Of a stretch of 64,000 bases of DNA, positions 8,673 through 17,683 are shown in pieces (position 1 is the first letter of the stretch; every line of letters starts with the position of its first letter). Position numbers and translations under genes: made by a program. The stretch comes from Phycisphaerales bacterium (lineage in GTDB: Bacteria > Planctomycetota > Phycisphaerae > Phycisphaerales > UBA1924), in the NCBI GenBank assembly GCA_016709445.1, contig JADJMV010000007.1, positions 62,001-126,000 on the forward strand, read 5' to 3'. Below the pieces are notes generated by a model. It was given only the letters and a program-made list of their open reading frames with translations. It did no database searches and had not been told where the DNA came from.

Positions 8673-9310
8673 CGAGCACGCCAAGCGCCACGGAAATCGG
8701 GCTCCACGAGCGGCTCCGAGTGGCCACGCAAGCCCTCCACACGATGGCCGAGAAGCACCCTGTCCAGGCGCGGCTCGTCCGGGGAGAAGTGGATCGCTCG
8801 AGTTACGCCGAATACCTCCGCCTGATGCTCGGCGTGCACCGGGCGGTCGAATCGGCCCTCGAAACGCACCTTCATGATCCGGTCCTGGCGCCCGTCGAGC
8901 GAGCCCAGTTCCGGGCCGGGCTGCTCGAGCAGGACCTCGACGCCCTCGAGGCAACAAGCCCGGGCAAGCCGACTCCGGTCCAGAGGATGTTCAGTCTCGC
9001 GGTCCGCGGGGCCGGGCCCCTGGAACTGCTCGGCATGCAGTATGTGCTCGAGGGGAGCACCAACGGCGGGCGCTTCATCGCTCGGGCGGTTTCGGCGCCA
9101 TTGGGGCTTCGGCCGGGGGATGGAACCGCCTACCTCAACCCGTATGGAGCCGACCAGCAGGCGCGCTGGAAGGAGTTCTGTGGAGCCCTGGGTGCGGTGG
9201 ACTGCACGTGGGACGAGGGGGAGCGGGTGGTCGATGGGGCGTTGGTGATGTTCGGCAGCCTGATCCAGCTCTTCAATGAGGCGGAAGCGGCGCCGAGGCA
9301 TGCCAACTAA
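8669..9310 (+). CDS. Biliverdin-producing haem oxygenase
   Basis: Opens haem to biliverdin, carbon monoxide and Fe2+ in the cytoplasm, usually for iron recovery or bilin supply. The 213-residue protein keeps the N-terminal helix with the proximal haem ligand (ATQALHTMAE, His24, aligning with His25 of mammalian HO-1). It also has the distal-side glycine-rich segment typical of bacterial forms (YVLEGSTNGG). The chosen start is the ATG that overlaps the stop of the leader ORF. The palindrome at 8509-8531 suggests iron or haem control. No phytochrome or haem-uptake gene lies next to it, so iron scavenging is more likely than photoreceptor supply, though this is inference. Confidence 0.88.
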   Translation: MTSTPSATEIGLHERLRVATQALHTMAEKHPVQARLVRGEVDRSSYAEYLRLMLGVHRAVESALETHLHDPVLAPVERAQFRAGLLEQDLDALEATSPGKPTPVQRMFSLAVRGAGPLELLGMQYVLEGSTNGGRFIARAVSAPLGLRPGDGTAYLNPYGADQQARWKEFCGALGAVDCTWDEGERVVDGALVMFGSLIQLFNEAEAAPRHAN

Positions 9311-9486
9311 AATACGATCATCGGGTATTCTCGCTCATGCTTCAATGCGGGCAAGACCGGTAATTCATTAAAAGAGGATATACAACTCTTCAACTCGTGG
9401 ACTCGGCCGCGAGTTGCTTCTACTGTAAACGCAGTTGGATATCTGCAATTGTCCAACGGCCATTTCCTGACGGAAGGAGCTTCAAA

Positions 9487-10239
9487 ATGGACGGTGCGGT
9501 GCTTCGCGTAGCGGCCGGGCTGGTGCTCGGCGTGGCTGGTTCTCAGGCTCTGGCCGATTTCACGGGCCCCGGCGACTATGGCTGGTCGCGAGGCGACGCG
9601 AACTCGACCTACTTCGAGTGGGATTACTTCTCCAGCAGTTCGGGCGGGAATGTGCCGGACGTGGGGCAGTTCCCCGACCCGCTCCCGGAGGGTTGGACCG
9701 CTCCGGATGTGGTCGAGACGACCGGGAACGGCTTCGTGACCGGCTCGGGCAACATCTACTCCCCGTTCGGTCCCACCAGCTTTGATATCACGGTGCCGAA
9801 CTACAACCTGGGCTCGGGGAGCACCACGGTGCTGCTCCAGATCCGGACGCAGGGGACCGAGCTGGACTACCCGATGGTCAACCTCGGCGGCGACGCGCCG
9901 GTGGACACGGTCGAGTTGTACCGGGAGGACCTTGGCGACTTCGGCTTCCTCGTCGACACGCTGTTCGTCTTCGAGGTCAGCGGGAACGCGTCGGAGTATC
10001 TCATCACCGCGCCGAGCGTCGAGAGTTCGATGAGTCTCGACAAGATCGCCGTCGACACGTTCGTCGACACCGCCTGCGCGGCGGACTTTAACGGGGACGG
10101 GTCCGTCGATACACGCGACGTGATCTCCTACCTCAACGCCTGGAGCATCAAGGACGGCTCCGCCGATACCAACGGCGACGGCGTCGTGGACACCCGCGAC
10201 TTCATCGCGTACCTGAACCTCTGGACCACGGGCTGCTGA
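9487..10239 (+). CDS. Secreted dockerin-like protein
   Basis: A 250-residue exported protein with a signal peptide (LRVAAGLVLGVAGSQALA), about 165 residues of beta-rich sequence and a terminal dockerin-like pair (DFNGDGSVDTRDV and DTNGDGVVDTRDF) ending Thr-Gly-Cys. The start at 9487 is favoured over an upstream in-frame ATG by a GGAAGGAG site and by the signal sequence. The prepilin-like gene begins 19 bases after its stop, so the two are probably cotranscribed. The 176 bases before it are AT-richer than the surroundings and probably hold the promoter. The ligand or role of the beta domain is unknown. Confidence 0.82.
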   Translation: MDGAVLRVAAGLVLGVAGSQALADFTGPGDYGWSRGDANSTYFEWDYFSSSSGGNVPDVGQFPDPLPEGWTAPDVVETTGNGFVTGSGNIYSPFGPTSFDITVPNYNLGSGSTTVLLQIRTQGTELDYPMVNLGGDAPVDTVELYREDLGDFGFLVDTLFVFEVSGNASEYLITAPSVESSMSLDKIAVDTFVDTACAADFNGDGSVDTRDVISYLNAWSIKDGSADTNGDGVVDTRDFIAYLNLWTTGC

Positions 10240-10258
10240 CCGCCCGAGGAGGTGTGTC

Positions 10259-11098
10259 ATGAGACGGCATGCGACACCTGTCCGCCCGGCTTTCACGCTC
10301 ATCGAGCTGCTCGTCGTCATCGCGATCATCGCGCTGCTCATGGGTGTGCTGCTCCCGGCGCTGGCCAAGGCCCGCACGCAGGCGAGGGCGACCAACGCGG
10401 CCATCGCCTCGCGCTCGCTCATCGGCGCCTACACGCTCTACGCCGGCGATCACCAGGACTGGGTGATGCCGGGCTACCTCGAGAACGGCACGAAGGAAAC
10501 GATCCTCGACGAGTTCGGGATCGAGCGGGACTGGCTGATCTCCCAGCGGTGGGTGTACCGGCTCGCGCCCTACTTCGACTACGCCTTCATGGGCACGACG
10601 CTCGTGAATGGCGAGAGCGACTTCTACAAGAACCGCGACGAGATCCTCTCGATGCAGGACGGGCAGTTCGAGTGGGTCTACCGGATGAGCGTCTATCCTG
10701 CGTTCGGGCTCAACATCAACTACGTCGGCGGCAACTACACCCTCAAGGACCCGCACACCAGGCCGAACCTCTTCGACAGGATGGGGCCGGTGCGCCGCCT
10801 CGGCGACGCGTTCCAGCCGACGGACCTCATCGCGTTTATCAGCGCCCGGGGTCCCGCGCGAAGCGGCCTCGGCTCCGAGAAGGGCTTCCACCGCGTGGAC
10901 ACGCCCCCGCTCGGTTCGCAGTTCGATCAGAACGACCCGCCGGACAAGTTCGGCTTTGTCGACCCGCGGTACAACGGGCGGGCCCTGATCAGCTTCCTTG
11001 ATGGTCACGCCGGCGGGCTCACGCCCGAAGAGTTGCTCGACCGACGCCACTGGTCGGACAAGGCGGCACGAGCGGACGACCCAAACTGGAAGCCCTAA
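10259..11098 (+). CDS. Type II secretion/pseudopilin-like protein with prepilin N-terminus
   Basis: A 279-residue protein with a class III signal sequence: a short basic leader, then FTLIELLVVIAIIALL, where prepilin peptidase should cut before the phenylalanine and the hydrophobic helix forms the pilus-like core. The remainder is the large DUF1559-like or H-X9-DG-related globular part common in planctomycete paralogues, with a FLDGHAGG-type motif near the C-terminus. A strong GAGGAGG ribosome site precedes the ATG. It follows the dockerin protein directly. Planctomycetes carry many such proteins, so a specific substrate cannot be given. Confidence 0.85.
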   Translation: MRRHATPVRPAFTLIELLVVIAIIALLMGVLLPALAKARTQARATNAAIASRSLIGAYTLYAGDHQDWVMPGYLENGTKETILDEFGIERDWLISQRWVYRLAPYFDYAFMGTTLVNGESDFYKNRDEILSMQDGQFEWVYRMSVYPAFGLNINYVGGNYTLKDPHTRPNLFDRMGPVRRLGDAFQPTDLIAFISARGPARSGLGSEKGFHRVDTPPLGSQFDQNDPPDKFGFVDPRYNGRALISFLDGHAGGLTPEELLDRRHWSDKAARADDPNWKP

Positions 11099-11135
11099 CG
11101 CGGTTCATACCACCCGGATTCTCCCTCATCCCTCG

Positions 11136-11175
11136 CTCCCCGGCGGCGCTGACGCGTCGCCGGGGAGTTTGTCTT
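11136..11175 (+). terminator. Rho-independent terminator after the pseudopilin-like gene
   Basis: Stem CTCCCCGGCG / CGCCGGGGAG (10 bases) with a 12-base loop, followed on the plus strand by TTTGTCTT. It ends the dockerin/pseudopilin unit and sits between convergent genes. Confidence 0.7.
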
Positions 11176-11186
11176 GGCTGGGGAGA

Positions 11187-11624
11187 TCAGGCCCCACGCT
11201 CGTCGGCAAACCGCCGGAACAGGCGCAGCGTGTGCGCGCTCACGTGGTGTTCGATCCCCTCGGCGTCGGTCTCGGCGGTCGCCCGGTCGAGGCCCAGGGC
11301 GATCAGGAATCGCACGCAGGTCTGGTGCCGGGTCTTGGCCCGGGCGGCGAGGCGGCGACCCGCGATCGTCAGCTCGACCGGCTTGTGGCGCTCGGTCCGG
11401 ACCAGCGGCGGCTGCCGGTCGGCGAGGCGGCCGATCGTCCGGCTGACGGTGACGTGGCTCACACCGAACCAGGCCGCCAGATCCGTCACGCGGCACTGGC
11501 CACGCTCGGCGATCAGATCCGCGATGGCCTCCACGTAGTCCTCCGCGGTCTCGGCCGATCGGGCGTCGCGAACGCGGGCGAAGCGAGCGGCCTCCATGTT
11601 GTCCGGGCGGCTGGAGCGAGGCAT
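11187..11624 (-). CDS. mntR: Manganese-responsive transcriptional regulator MntR (DtxR family)
   Basis: A 145-residue DtxR-family repressor that senses Mn2+ and controls manganese transport. It has an N-terminal winged helix (RVTDLAAWFGVSHVTVSRTI recognition region) and a metal-binding/dimerisation helix set with the family's EGIEHHVS motif. It lacks the C-terminal SH3-like domain, as expected for MntR. The start at 11624 yields the usual MntR N-terminal extension. No manganese transporter is present in this window, so its targets must lie elsewhere. It converges on the pseudopilin gene and diverges from the epimerase operon, with about 100 bases for promoters. Confidence 0.87.
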   Translation of the reverse strand: MPRSSRPDNMEAARFARVRDARSAETAEDYVEAIADLIAERGQCRVTDLAAWFGVSHVTVSRTIGRLADRQPPLVRTERHKPVELTIAGRRLAARAKTRHQTCVRFLIALGLDRATAETDAEGIEHHVSAHTLRLFRRFADERGA

Positions 11625-11728
11625 GGGGCGATGGTAGCGAGGGGCCCGCGCCGTCGGGCGGGTCGCTCGCCTCCGCACTCGGTACACTCCCGCACGCCTC
11701 GGGAGCACCCGGGCGACGGAGGAATCGG

Positions 11729-12616
11729 ATGTACCTTGCCATGCACACGTGGATGCGGGCCGAGCCGATCGAGGCGGCCGTGCGCCGGCTGCCGGGCCTG
11801 GGCTACCGGGCGATCGAGATCGGGGGCGAGCCGGACCGGCACGATCCCCGCACGGTCCGGCGGCTGCTGGAGCAGTCGGGCATCCGCTGTTTCGGCGCCG
11901 TGTCGCTGATGACGCCCGAGCGGAGCCTGCTGGCCAAGGACCCGGCCCGAAGGGCGGCGTCGGTCGGCTACATCAAGGCTTGTATCACGATGGTGCAGGA
12001 ACTCGGCGGCGAGGAGATGTCGGTGGTGCCGGGGTCGGTGGGGCAGGTAGTCAGCGAGGCAACGCCGGAGGAGGAGTGGGGGTGGGCGGTCGAGTCGCTC
12101 AAGGAGTGCAACGACCATGCCCAGCGTTGCGGGGTCCGCATCGGCGTCGAGCCGATCAATCGATTCGAGACGTTCTTCATCAACCGTGCGGCGCAGGCGT
12201 TGGCGCTGGCCGAGGCGGTCGGCCCGGCCTGCGGCGTCTGCCTCGACTCCTTCCACATGGCGCTCGAGGAGGGCGACATGTTCGGGGCGATCCGGCTGGC
12301 CGGCGACCGGCTGGTCGACTTTCATATCGGCGAGAACAACCGGTTCGCGCCGGGACTGGGCTCGCTCGATTGGGCGAGGATCGTCCAGACACTGCGGGAG
12401 ATCCGGTACGACGGGCCCCTGAGCGTCGAGTTCTGCCCGCCCTTCGATCGGACTCCGGCGAACCCCTACCCGCACCAGGCCGAGACGGATTTCACCGGGG
12501 TTTCGGCGGAGCAGCGCAAGTTCCTCGAGGACCACGGCTCGAACCTCATGAGCGAGCGATTCTACGTGGAGCAGATTCGCCAGACGGCGGATGTGCTCTT
12601 GCCGCTGATCGGCTAA
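11729..12616 (+). CDS. Sugar phosphate isomerase/epimerase (TIM barrel)
   Basis: A 295-residue AP-endonuclease-2/xylose-isomerase-like barrel. The four metal ligands of the ketose 3-epimerase group can be placed: Glu in GVEPINRF, Asp in CLDSFHM, His in DFHIGENN and Glu in SVEFCPP, with the order and surroundings of D-psicose/tagatose 3-epimerases. It probably interconverts a ketose or sugar acid at a single carbon in the cytoplasm. It leads a tight four-gene operon; the next start is 15 bases downstream. The substrate cannot be fixed from sequence, but the context (enolase-superfamily dehydratase and hydroxyacid dehydrogenase) suggests sugar-acid catabolism. Confidence 0.83.
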   Translation: MYLAMHTWMRAEPIEAAVRRLPGLGYRAIEIGGEPDRHDPRTVRRLLEQSGIRCFGAVSLMTPERSLLAKDPARRAASVGYIKACITMVQELGGEEMSVVPGSVGQVVSEATPEEEWGWAVESLKECNDHAQRCGVRIGVEPINRFETFFINRAAQALALAEAVGPACGVCLDSFHMALEEGDMFGAIRLAGDRLVDFHIGENNRFAPGLGSLDWARIVQTLREIRYDGPLSVEFCPPFDRTPANPYPHQAETDFTGVSAEQRKFLEDHGSNLMSERFYVEQIRQTADVLLPLIG

Positions 12617-12631
12617 GCCCGGAGCCACCAG

Positions 12632-13812
12632 ATGAAGATCGCCAAGATCGACGCCTTCTGGCTCCGGTGCCCGCTGCCGCCGGCGCAGCAGCATGTTTCC
12701 GACTTCGGTCGGCAGCGCAGCTTCGACACGACCATCGTCCGTGTCGAGGAGGCCGGCGGCCAGGTCGGCTGGGGGGAGGCCAAGCCGGCGGTCGGGAGTT
12801 CGGGCGGGTGCGCGGCGATCGTGGCCAGCATCGAGCAGGATCTGGCCCCCGCGCTCGTGGGGCTGGACCCGCGTCGGATCACCCTCCTCTGGGAGACGAT
12901 GTACTGCGGCGCGCGCGCGGGGCTCTCGATCGAGCGGGGGCGGTCCTTCCCCGCCCTGGGCCGGCGCGGACTCTCCATCGCCGCCATGAGCGGCGTGGAC
13001 ACCGCGCTCTGGGATCTCCTCGGCAAGTCCCTCGGTGTGCCGGTCGTGCAACTGTTGGGTGGAGCCTGCCGCGACAGCATGCCCGCGTACGCGTCCGGAG
13101 GCTGGGCCGACGCCGCGGGGATCGGCGCCGAACTCGGCACGTATGTGGCCAAGGGATTCACCGCTGTGAAGATGCGCGTGGGCGCGATGGATGGGCGCGT
13201 CGAGACGAGCATCGAGCGGGCGAGGGCGGCTCGCGCGGCCGTGGGGCCGGGCGTGCGGCTGATGTGCGACGCCCACGGGACGATGAGCGTGCCCGAGGCC
13301 AAGCGGTTCTGTCGGGGGGTCGAGGAGATCGGGCTCGGGTGGTTCGAGGAACCCTGCGCCATGGACGATCTCGGGGCGACGGCCGAGGTCCGGGCGACGA
13401 CAAGCGTGCCGATCGCCCTGGGCGAGAGCTGCTTCACCCGGTTCGAGATTCGCGACGCGATCGACCGGCGGGCGCTGGACGTCGTCCAGCCCGACGCGGC
13501 CATCATCGGGGGCGTGACCGAGTGCGCCCGGATCGCGCGGCTGTGCGAGACCTACCAACTGGAGCTTGCGCCGCACATGTGGGGCTCGGCCATCTCGTTC
13601 ATGGCGGGCATGCACGTGGCCTTCGCCAGCCCGTCGGCGCGCATCCTCGAATACTCACTCGGCGGCAATCCCTTGCTCCGCGAGATGCCGCTGGAGACCA
13701 TCACCCCCGAGCAGGGCCGGTTCGCCGTGCCCACGCGCCCGGGCTGGGGGTCACACCGCGGCCCGAGTTCATCGCGGAGTTCGACGCGTCCAAACGCCCC
13801 GCGGCGGGCTGA
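12632..13812 (+). CDS. Mandelate racemase/muconate lactonizing enzyme family protein (frameshifted near 3' end)
   Basis: An enolase-superfamily enzyme that abstracts a proton alpha to a carboxylate; likely a sugar-acid dehydratase or racemase. The barrel shows VKMRVG, the three magnesium ligands (Asp in CDAHG, Glu in WFEEP, Glu in LGESC) and a C-terminal APHMWG histidine. The frame is intact to about 13740. There the expected PGLGVTPRPEF ending is reached only by adding one base at 13741-13744 (GGCTG where GGCCTG would restore it). As written, the frame runs past and overlaps the VOC gene. With the repair the product is about 393 residues and stops at 13812, 20 bases before the VOC start. Confidence 0.82.
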
Positions 13813-13832
13813 CGGCTCTACGGAGGATTACC

Positions 13833-14342
13833 ATGCCCCGCGCTCTGTACATCAACCACATCACGCTGATCGTGGACAACCTGGAGAAGGCCTCGGCGTT
13901 CTACGAGAAGGAGCTGGGCCTCGAGCCCCTCCCGGCCTACAAGTTCGACTACCCGGCCGCCTTCTTCAAGATCAACGAGACCCAGCAACTCCACGTGACC
14001 GAGTGGAAAGACACCCCGTCGTTCCGGGGGCACGTGTGCCTGCGGATCGATGACTTCGCGGCGGCGTTCCGCCGGTTCAAGACGCTCGGCATCATCGATG
14101 TCGCGCCCTGGGGCAAGGTCCGCAAGCTGCCCGACGGCACGTTCCAGATGTTCATCCGCGATCCGGCGGGCAACCTCGTCGAGATCTCGGCGCCGCCCGG
14201 CGCGGGTGTCGATGAATCGATCCTCGCGGACGCTGCACTGTGCCAGCAGGGTGTGGGGGCGTATGTCTCCGGGCGCGGCGACGCGAGGGGCCTCCAGGCC
14301 GAGGACGCCTCGCTCTACCACTCCGACAAGGCCCGGCAATGA
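13833..14342 (+). CDS. VOC family (glyoxalase/dioxygenase fold) protein
   Basis: A 169-residue vicinal-oxygen-chelate protein. The first beta-alpha-beta unit begins INHITLIVDNLEKASAFYEK with the metal-ligand histidine. Later elements include LHVTEW and the terminal DPAGNLVEIS strand with its glutamate, so a metal site is credible. The ATG has a GGAGG site. Its stop overlaps the next gene's start (ATGA), giving translational coupling. Substrates of this superfamily vary (lyases, isomerases, dioxygenases, resistance proteins), so the reaction is not assigned. It lies intact between two frameshifted genes of the operon. Confidence 0.83.
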   Translation: MPRALYINHITLIVDNLEKASAFYEKELGLEPLPAYKFDYPAAFFKINETQQLHVTEWKDTPSFRGHVCLRIDDFAAAFRRFKTLGIIDVAPWGKVRKLPDGTFQMFIRDPAGNLVEISAPPGAGVDESILADAALCQQGVGAYVSGRGDARGLQAEDASLYHSDKARQ

Positions 14343-15303
14343 GCGCGGCGCTCCCGCGGGTCCTGCTCCTCGAATCGCTGCACGCCGATGCCGAGGCGAT
14401 GCTCGGGTCTGCCGCGACCGTCGCGCGCGCGGCCTCGACCGACGAGGCGTCCGGGCTGGCCGGTGCGGGCTCGGGGCCGGTGGACGCGGTCATCACGCGG
14501 GGCAAGGCGAGGGTGACGCCCGCGCTGATGGACGCGGCGCGGGGGCTCCGGGTGATCGCGCGGGCCGGTGTCGGGCTCGACAATGTCGACGTGGCGGGGC
14601 GTCGGCGCGGCGCATCCCGGTGCTGAACCTGCCCGGTTCAAACGCCGCCACCGTGGCCGAGCACACGCTGATGCTCATCCTGGCCGTGACGCGTGGGCTC
14701 GTCGAATATGCCAACGCGGTCCGGGCGGGCGATTGGGAACGGAGGTCGAGCTACGACCGTGACGAGGCCCGCGGCAAGACGGTGGGGGTGGTGGGGCTGG
14801 GCAACGTCGGGCGGCGGGTCGCCGCGATGTGCGAGGCGTGCGGCATGCAGGTTGTCTACGCCGATCCGGCCGCGTCGGACCCGTCGCGGGAACGCCTCGA
14901 TCTCGACGGGCTCCTCGCACGCGCGGACATCGTCACGCTCCACTGCCAGCTCGACCCCACGACACGCAATCTCATCGACTCGACGCGCATCGGCCGGATG
15001 AAGCCGGGCGCTGTGCTCATCAATACGGCCCGCGGCGAGCTCGTCGATCAGCCCGCCGTGGCGAGCGCGGTCGTCAGCGGGCGCCTCGGCGGATACGGCG
15101 CGGACCTGGTGAACCGTGAGCGTCCGGAGGAGTACGCGATGCTGCGGGCGATCCCGAACGTCGTCATCACGCCGCATGTCAGCAGTCTGACGCAGACGAC
15201 GTACCGCGACATGTGCGTGCGGTCGGTGCGGAACGTGCTGGCGGTGTTGCGCGGCGAATCTCCCGAGGCCGGGAGCATCTTCAACGCCGCCGCGATCGGT
15301 TAG
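14339..15303 (+). CDS. D-isomer-specific 2-hydroxyacid dehydrogenase (frameshifted)
   Basis: An NAD(P)-dependent oxidoreductase interconverting 2-oxoacids and D-2-hydroxyacids. The first part (to about 14595) carries the VIARAGVGLDNVDVA strand. The second (from about 14600) carries the GVVGLGNVGRRVA nucleotide-binding loop, the LHCQLDPTTRNLI segment, INTARGELVDQ and the catalytic-histidine region NVVITPHVSSLT. The halves lie in different frames. Adding one base inside GCGGGGCG at 14594-14600 (GCGGCGGCG expected) rejoins them as a 321-residue protein of normal length. The expected middle Glu position reads GADLVNRERP, so the usual Glu is replaced or shifted. Either an assembly error or a recent inactivation. 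Confidence 0.8.
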
Positions 15304-15319
15304 CCCGCAGGGGAGAGGC

Positions 15320-16399
15320 TCAGGCGTCCGCGACCCGCCAGACCTGGCAGGCCCAGGTGAGCCCGGCGCCGAAGGCGAGCATCAGGATCGTCTGACCCGG
15401 CGCGAGCTGGCCGCTGTCGCGGGCCCGACCGAGCGTGATCGGGATCGAGGCGGCCGAGGTGTTCCCCGTCTCGGCCATGTCGAGCATGGCGCGGGCCGGG
15501 GCGATGCCGGTCTGCTCGGCGACAGCCACGACGATGCGGGCGTTTGCCTGGTGGGGGAGGAGCCAGTCGATATCGCCTGGGGCGAGCCCTGTCGCCTCGA
15601 GGGCCTGCTCCGCGGCCTCGGCCATCCGGCGCACGGCCTGACGGAAGACCGCCTGCCCGTCGAGTCGCAGGAAATGGCCTCCCTCACGCACCGTCGTCTC
15701 GCTCGCCGGATGGCGGCTCCCGCCGGCGGGGATCTCGATGAGCTTGGCCATGGAGCCGTCGGTCCCGAGAGAGGAATAGAGCAACTCGAGCCGGCCGCAC
15801 GCCGCGGAACCTCGCGGGGATGCATCGGCGGCGGCGACGACCGCGGCCCCTGCTCCGTCCCCAAAGAGGATGCAGGATCGGCGGTCGGAATAGTCGGTGA
15901 CCCGTGTGAGGGTTTCCGCACCGACCACCAGGACGCGCCGCGCGGCGCCGGAGCGGACGAAGCAGGCGCCGGTGTGGAGGGCAAAGAGAAAGCCCGAGCA
16001 GCCGGCGCCGAGATCCATGGCGGCGGCCCGGTTGGCGCCCAGGCCGGTCTGGACGAGGCACGAGGCGGCGGGCACCGGCGAATCGGGCGTCGCGGTCGCG
16101 ACGATGATCATGTCCAGGTCGCCGGCGATGATGCCGGCCTGCTCGAGGGCGCGCCGGCCGGCGGTGATGGCCAGGTCGCTGGTGGCCTCCTCCGTTGCGG
16201 CGCGGTGACGGGAACGGATGCCCGTTCGTTCCAGGATCCACTCGTCAGAGGTGTCCACCATGCGCGAGAGGTCCGCGTTGGTGATGACGTGTTCTGGCAG
16301 GTAGTAGGCAAACCCGGCGATATCGACGCCGAGTGTGGCGCCTGGTGTGGGTCCGACCAGATGTACCGGCGATGCTGAGGTGCCCTCGACCTCCCGCAT
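15320..16399 (-). CDS. fabH: 3-oxoacyl-ACP synthase III (KAS III)
   Basis: Condenses acetyl-CoA with malonyl-ACP to start fatty acid synthesis. The 359 residues include the complete KAS III triad: Cys134 (LGAGCSGF), His283 (LLPHQANAR) and Asn313 (ETGNTSAAS). The N-terminal NADLSRMVDTSDEWI and the glycine-rich ILFGDGAGA segment are also typical. The frame is open far upstream, but an AGGAGG site seven bases before 16399 sets the start, giving a 20-residue N-terminal extension over typical FabH. It stands alone, with no other fab genes adjacent. A role in a specialised lipid or polyketide pathway is possible, but the sequence looks like ordinary FabH. Confidence 0.88.
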   Translation of the reverse strand: MREVEGTSASPVHLVGPTPGATLGVDIAGFAYYLPEHVITNADLSRMVDTSDEWILERTGIRSRHRAATEEATSDLAITAGRRALEQAGIIAGDLDMIIVATATPDSPVPAASCLVQTGLGANRAAAMDLGAGCSGFLFALHTGACFVRSGAARRVLVVGAETLTRVTDYSDRRSCILFGDGAGAAVVAAADASPRGSAACGRLELLYSSLGTDGSMAKLIEIPAGGSRHPASETTVREGGHFLRLDGQAVFRQAVRRMAEAAEQALEATGLAPGDIDWLLPHQANARIVVAVAEQTGIAPARAMLDMAETGNTSAASIPITLGRARDSGQLAPGQTILMLAFGAGLTWACQVWRVADA

Positions 16400-16582
16400 A
16401 CCCGCCTCCTGCGCCGTGATGCCCACCGGGGGGCTTTGTAGACAGTCTGCTTGGCCGGGACTCGCCCGACGCCGGCGATCCCACCAGGGTTCGCGCAACG
16501 AATCGTAGCCCCGCGGAGCACCCCGACGAGTCATTGGGAACTCTCCGGCGGACCTACCAGAGATTCTGGTAGCATCGTCGCC

Positions 16583-17641
16583 ATGGAGCGACAGCGTCTT
16601 TCCCCGGTTCTGGCTTCGATCGGTATCGGTCTGCTGGCCTCTGGCAGCTTCGCGCAGGTGCCCCCCGAGGAGCGTTCCCAGGTGGCCGTCTACACGGGGG
16701 CGGAGGGTCCTGGCGTGGGCCGGCACATCGTGCTCGTGAGCGGGGACGAGGAGTATCGCTCCGAGGAAGCGCTGCCGGAATTGGGCAAGATCCTCGCCCT
16801 CCACCACGGTTTCACCTGCACGGTCTTGTTCGCCGTCGATCCCGCAACGGGAGAGATCAATCCCGACGTCCGGACAAACATCCCCGGCCTCGCGGCGCTC
16901 GACGAAGCCGACCTCATGATCATCTCGACCCGCTTCCGGGATCTCCCGGACGAGCAGATGGAACACATCGATCGCTATCTCAAGGCCGGCGGGCCGGTGA
17001 TCGGGCTCCGCACCGCGACCCATGCCTTCGCCATGGATTCCAGCCCGACCTACGCCTCCTACACCTGGAATTCCCCGAGCGGCGGCTTTGGGAGGGAGAT
17101 CCTCGGTGAGACCTGGGTGGCCCACCACGGGGATCATGGCCACCAGAGCACACGCGGCGTCCTGGCGCCCGAAGCCTCGGCGCTGCCCCTGGCCCGCGGG
17201 CTCGCGCCCGGTTCGGTCTGGGCCAAGACCGATGTCTATGCCGTACGGTTGCCCCTCCCCGAGGGCTGCCGGCCCTTCATGCTGGGTCAGGTGCTCGCCG
17301 GTATGGCGATCGACGACGAGCCCGTGGCGGGGGAGAAGAACGACCCGATGATGCCCGTCGCCTGGACGCGGGAATTCCCTGAGGGTTCGGGCAAGCCCCG
17401 GCGCGTCTTCGCCACGACCATGGGGGCGGCCGTCGATCTCGAGACCGAGGGTACCCGCCGGATGCTCGTCAACGCGGTGTACTGGACGCTCGGCATGGAA
17501 GACCAGATCCCCCCGGATGGCACCGCCGTGGATCTCGTCGGGGAGTACCAGCCCTCGCCCTTCGCGTTCGGCGGGTACAAGAAGGGTGTCAAGCCGACGG
17601 ACCATGCACTGCGCCAAGACGCTGCCCCCCTCCAGAAGTAG
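16583..17641 (+). CDS. ThuA-like secreted protein
   Basis: A 352-residue protein with a signal peptide (SPVLASIGIGLLASGSFAQ) and a ThuA-type class I glutamine-amidotransferase-like fold: HIVLVSGDEEYRSEEALPEL near the start, DLMIISTRFRDLPDEQM in the middle and the AHHGDHGHQSTRG loop. Family members are linked to sugar metabolism, originally trehalose utilisation, but the activity is not established. The PVC-type cytochrome gene follows 42 bases downstream in the same direction. That pairing is frequent in planctomycetes and suggests a joint periplasmic role in carbohydrate oxidation. Confidence 0.82.
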   Translation: MERQRLSPVLASIGIGLLASGSFAQVPPEERSQVAVYTGAEGPGVGRHIVLVSGDEEYRSEEALPELGKILALHHGFTCTVLFAVDPATGEINPDVRTNIPGLAALDEADLMIISTRFRDLPDEQMEHIDRYLKAGGPVIGLRTATHAFAMDSSPTYASYTWNSPSGGFGREILGETWVAHHGDHGHQSTRGVLAPEASALPLARGLAPGSVWAKTDVYAVRLPLPEGCRPFMLGQVLAGMAIDDEPVAGEKNDPMMPVAWTREFPEGSGKPRRVFATTMGAAVDLETEGTRRMLVNAVYWTLGMEDQIPPDGTAVDLVGEYQPSPFAFGGYKKGVKPTDHALRQDAAPLQK

Positions 17642-17683
17642 AGGCGGGCTGGGGCCCGGCCCCGCGAATCCAATCCACGGAGC

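Noticed and set aside
10259..11098. Type IV pilus assembly locus
   Set aside because: Only one pseudopilin-like gene is present; no ATPase, platform or secretin gene lies beside it.
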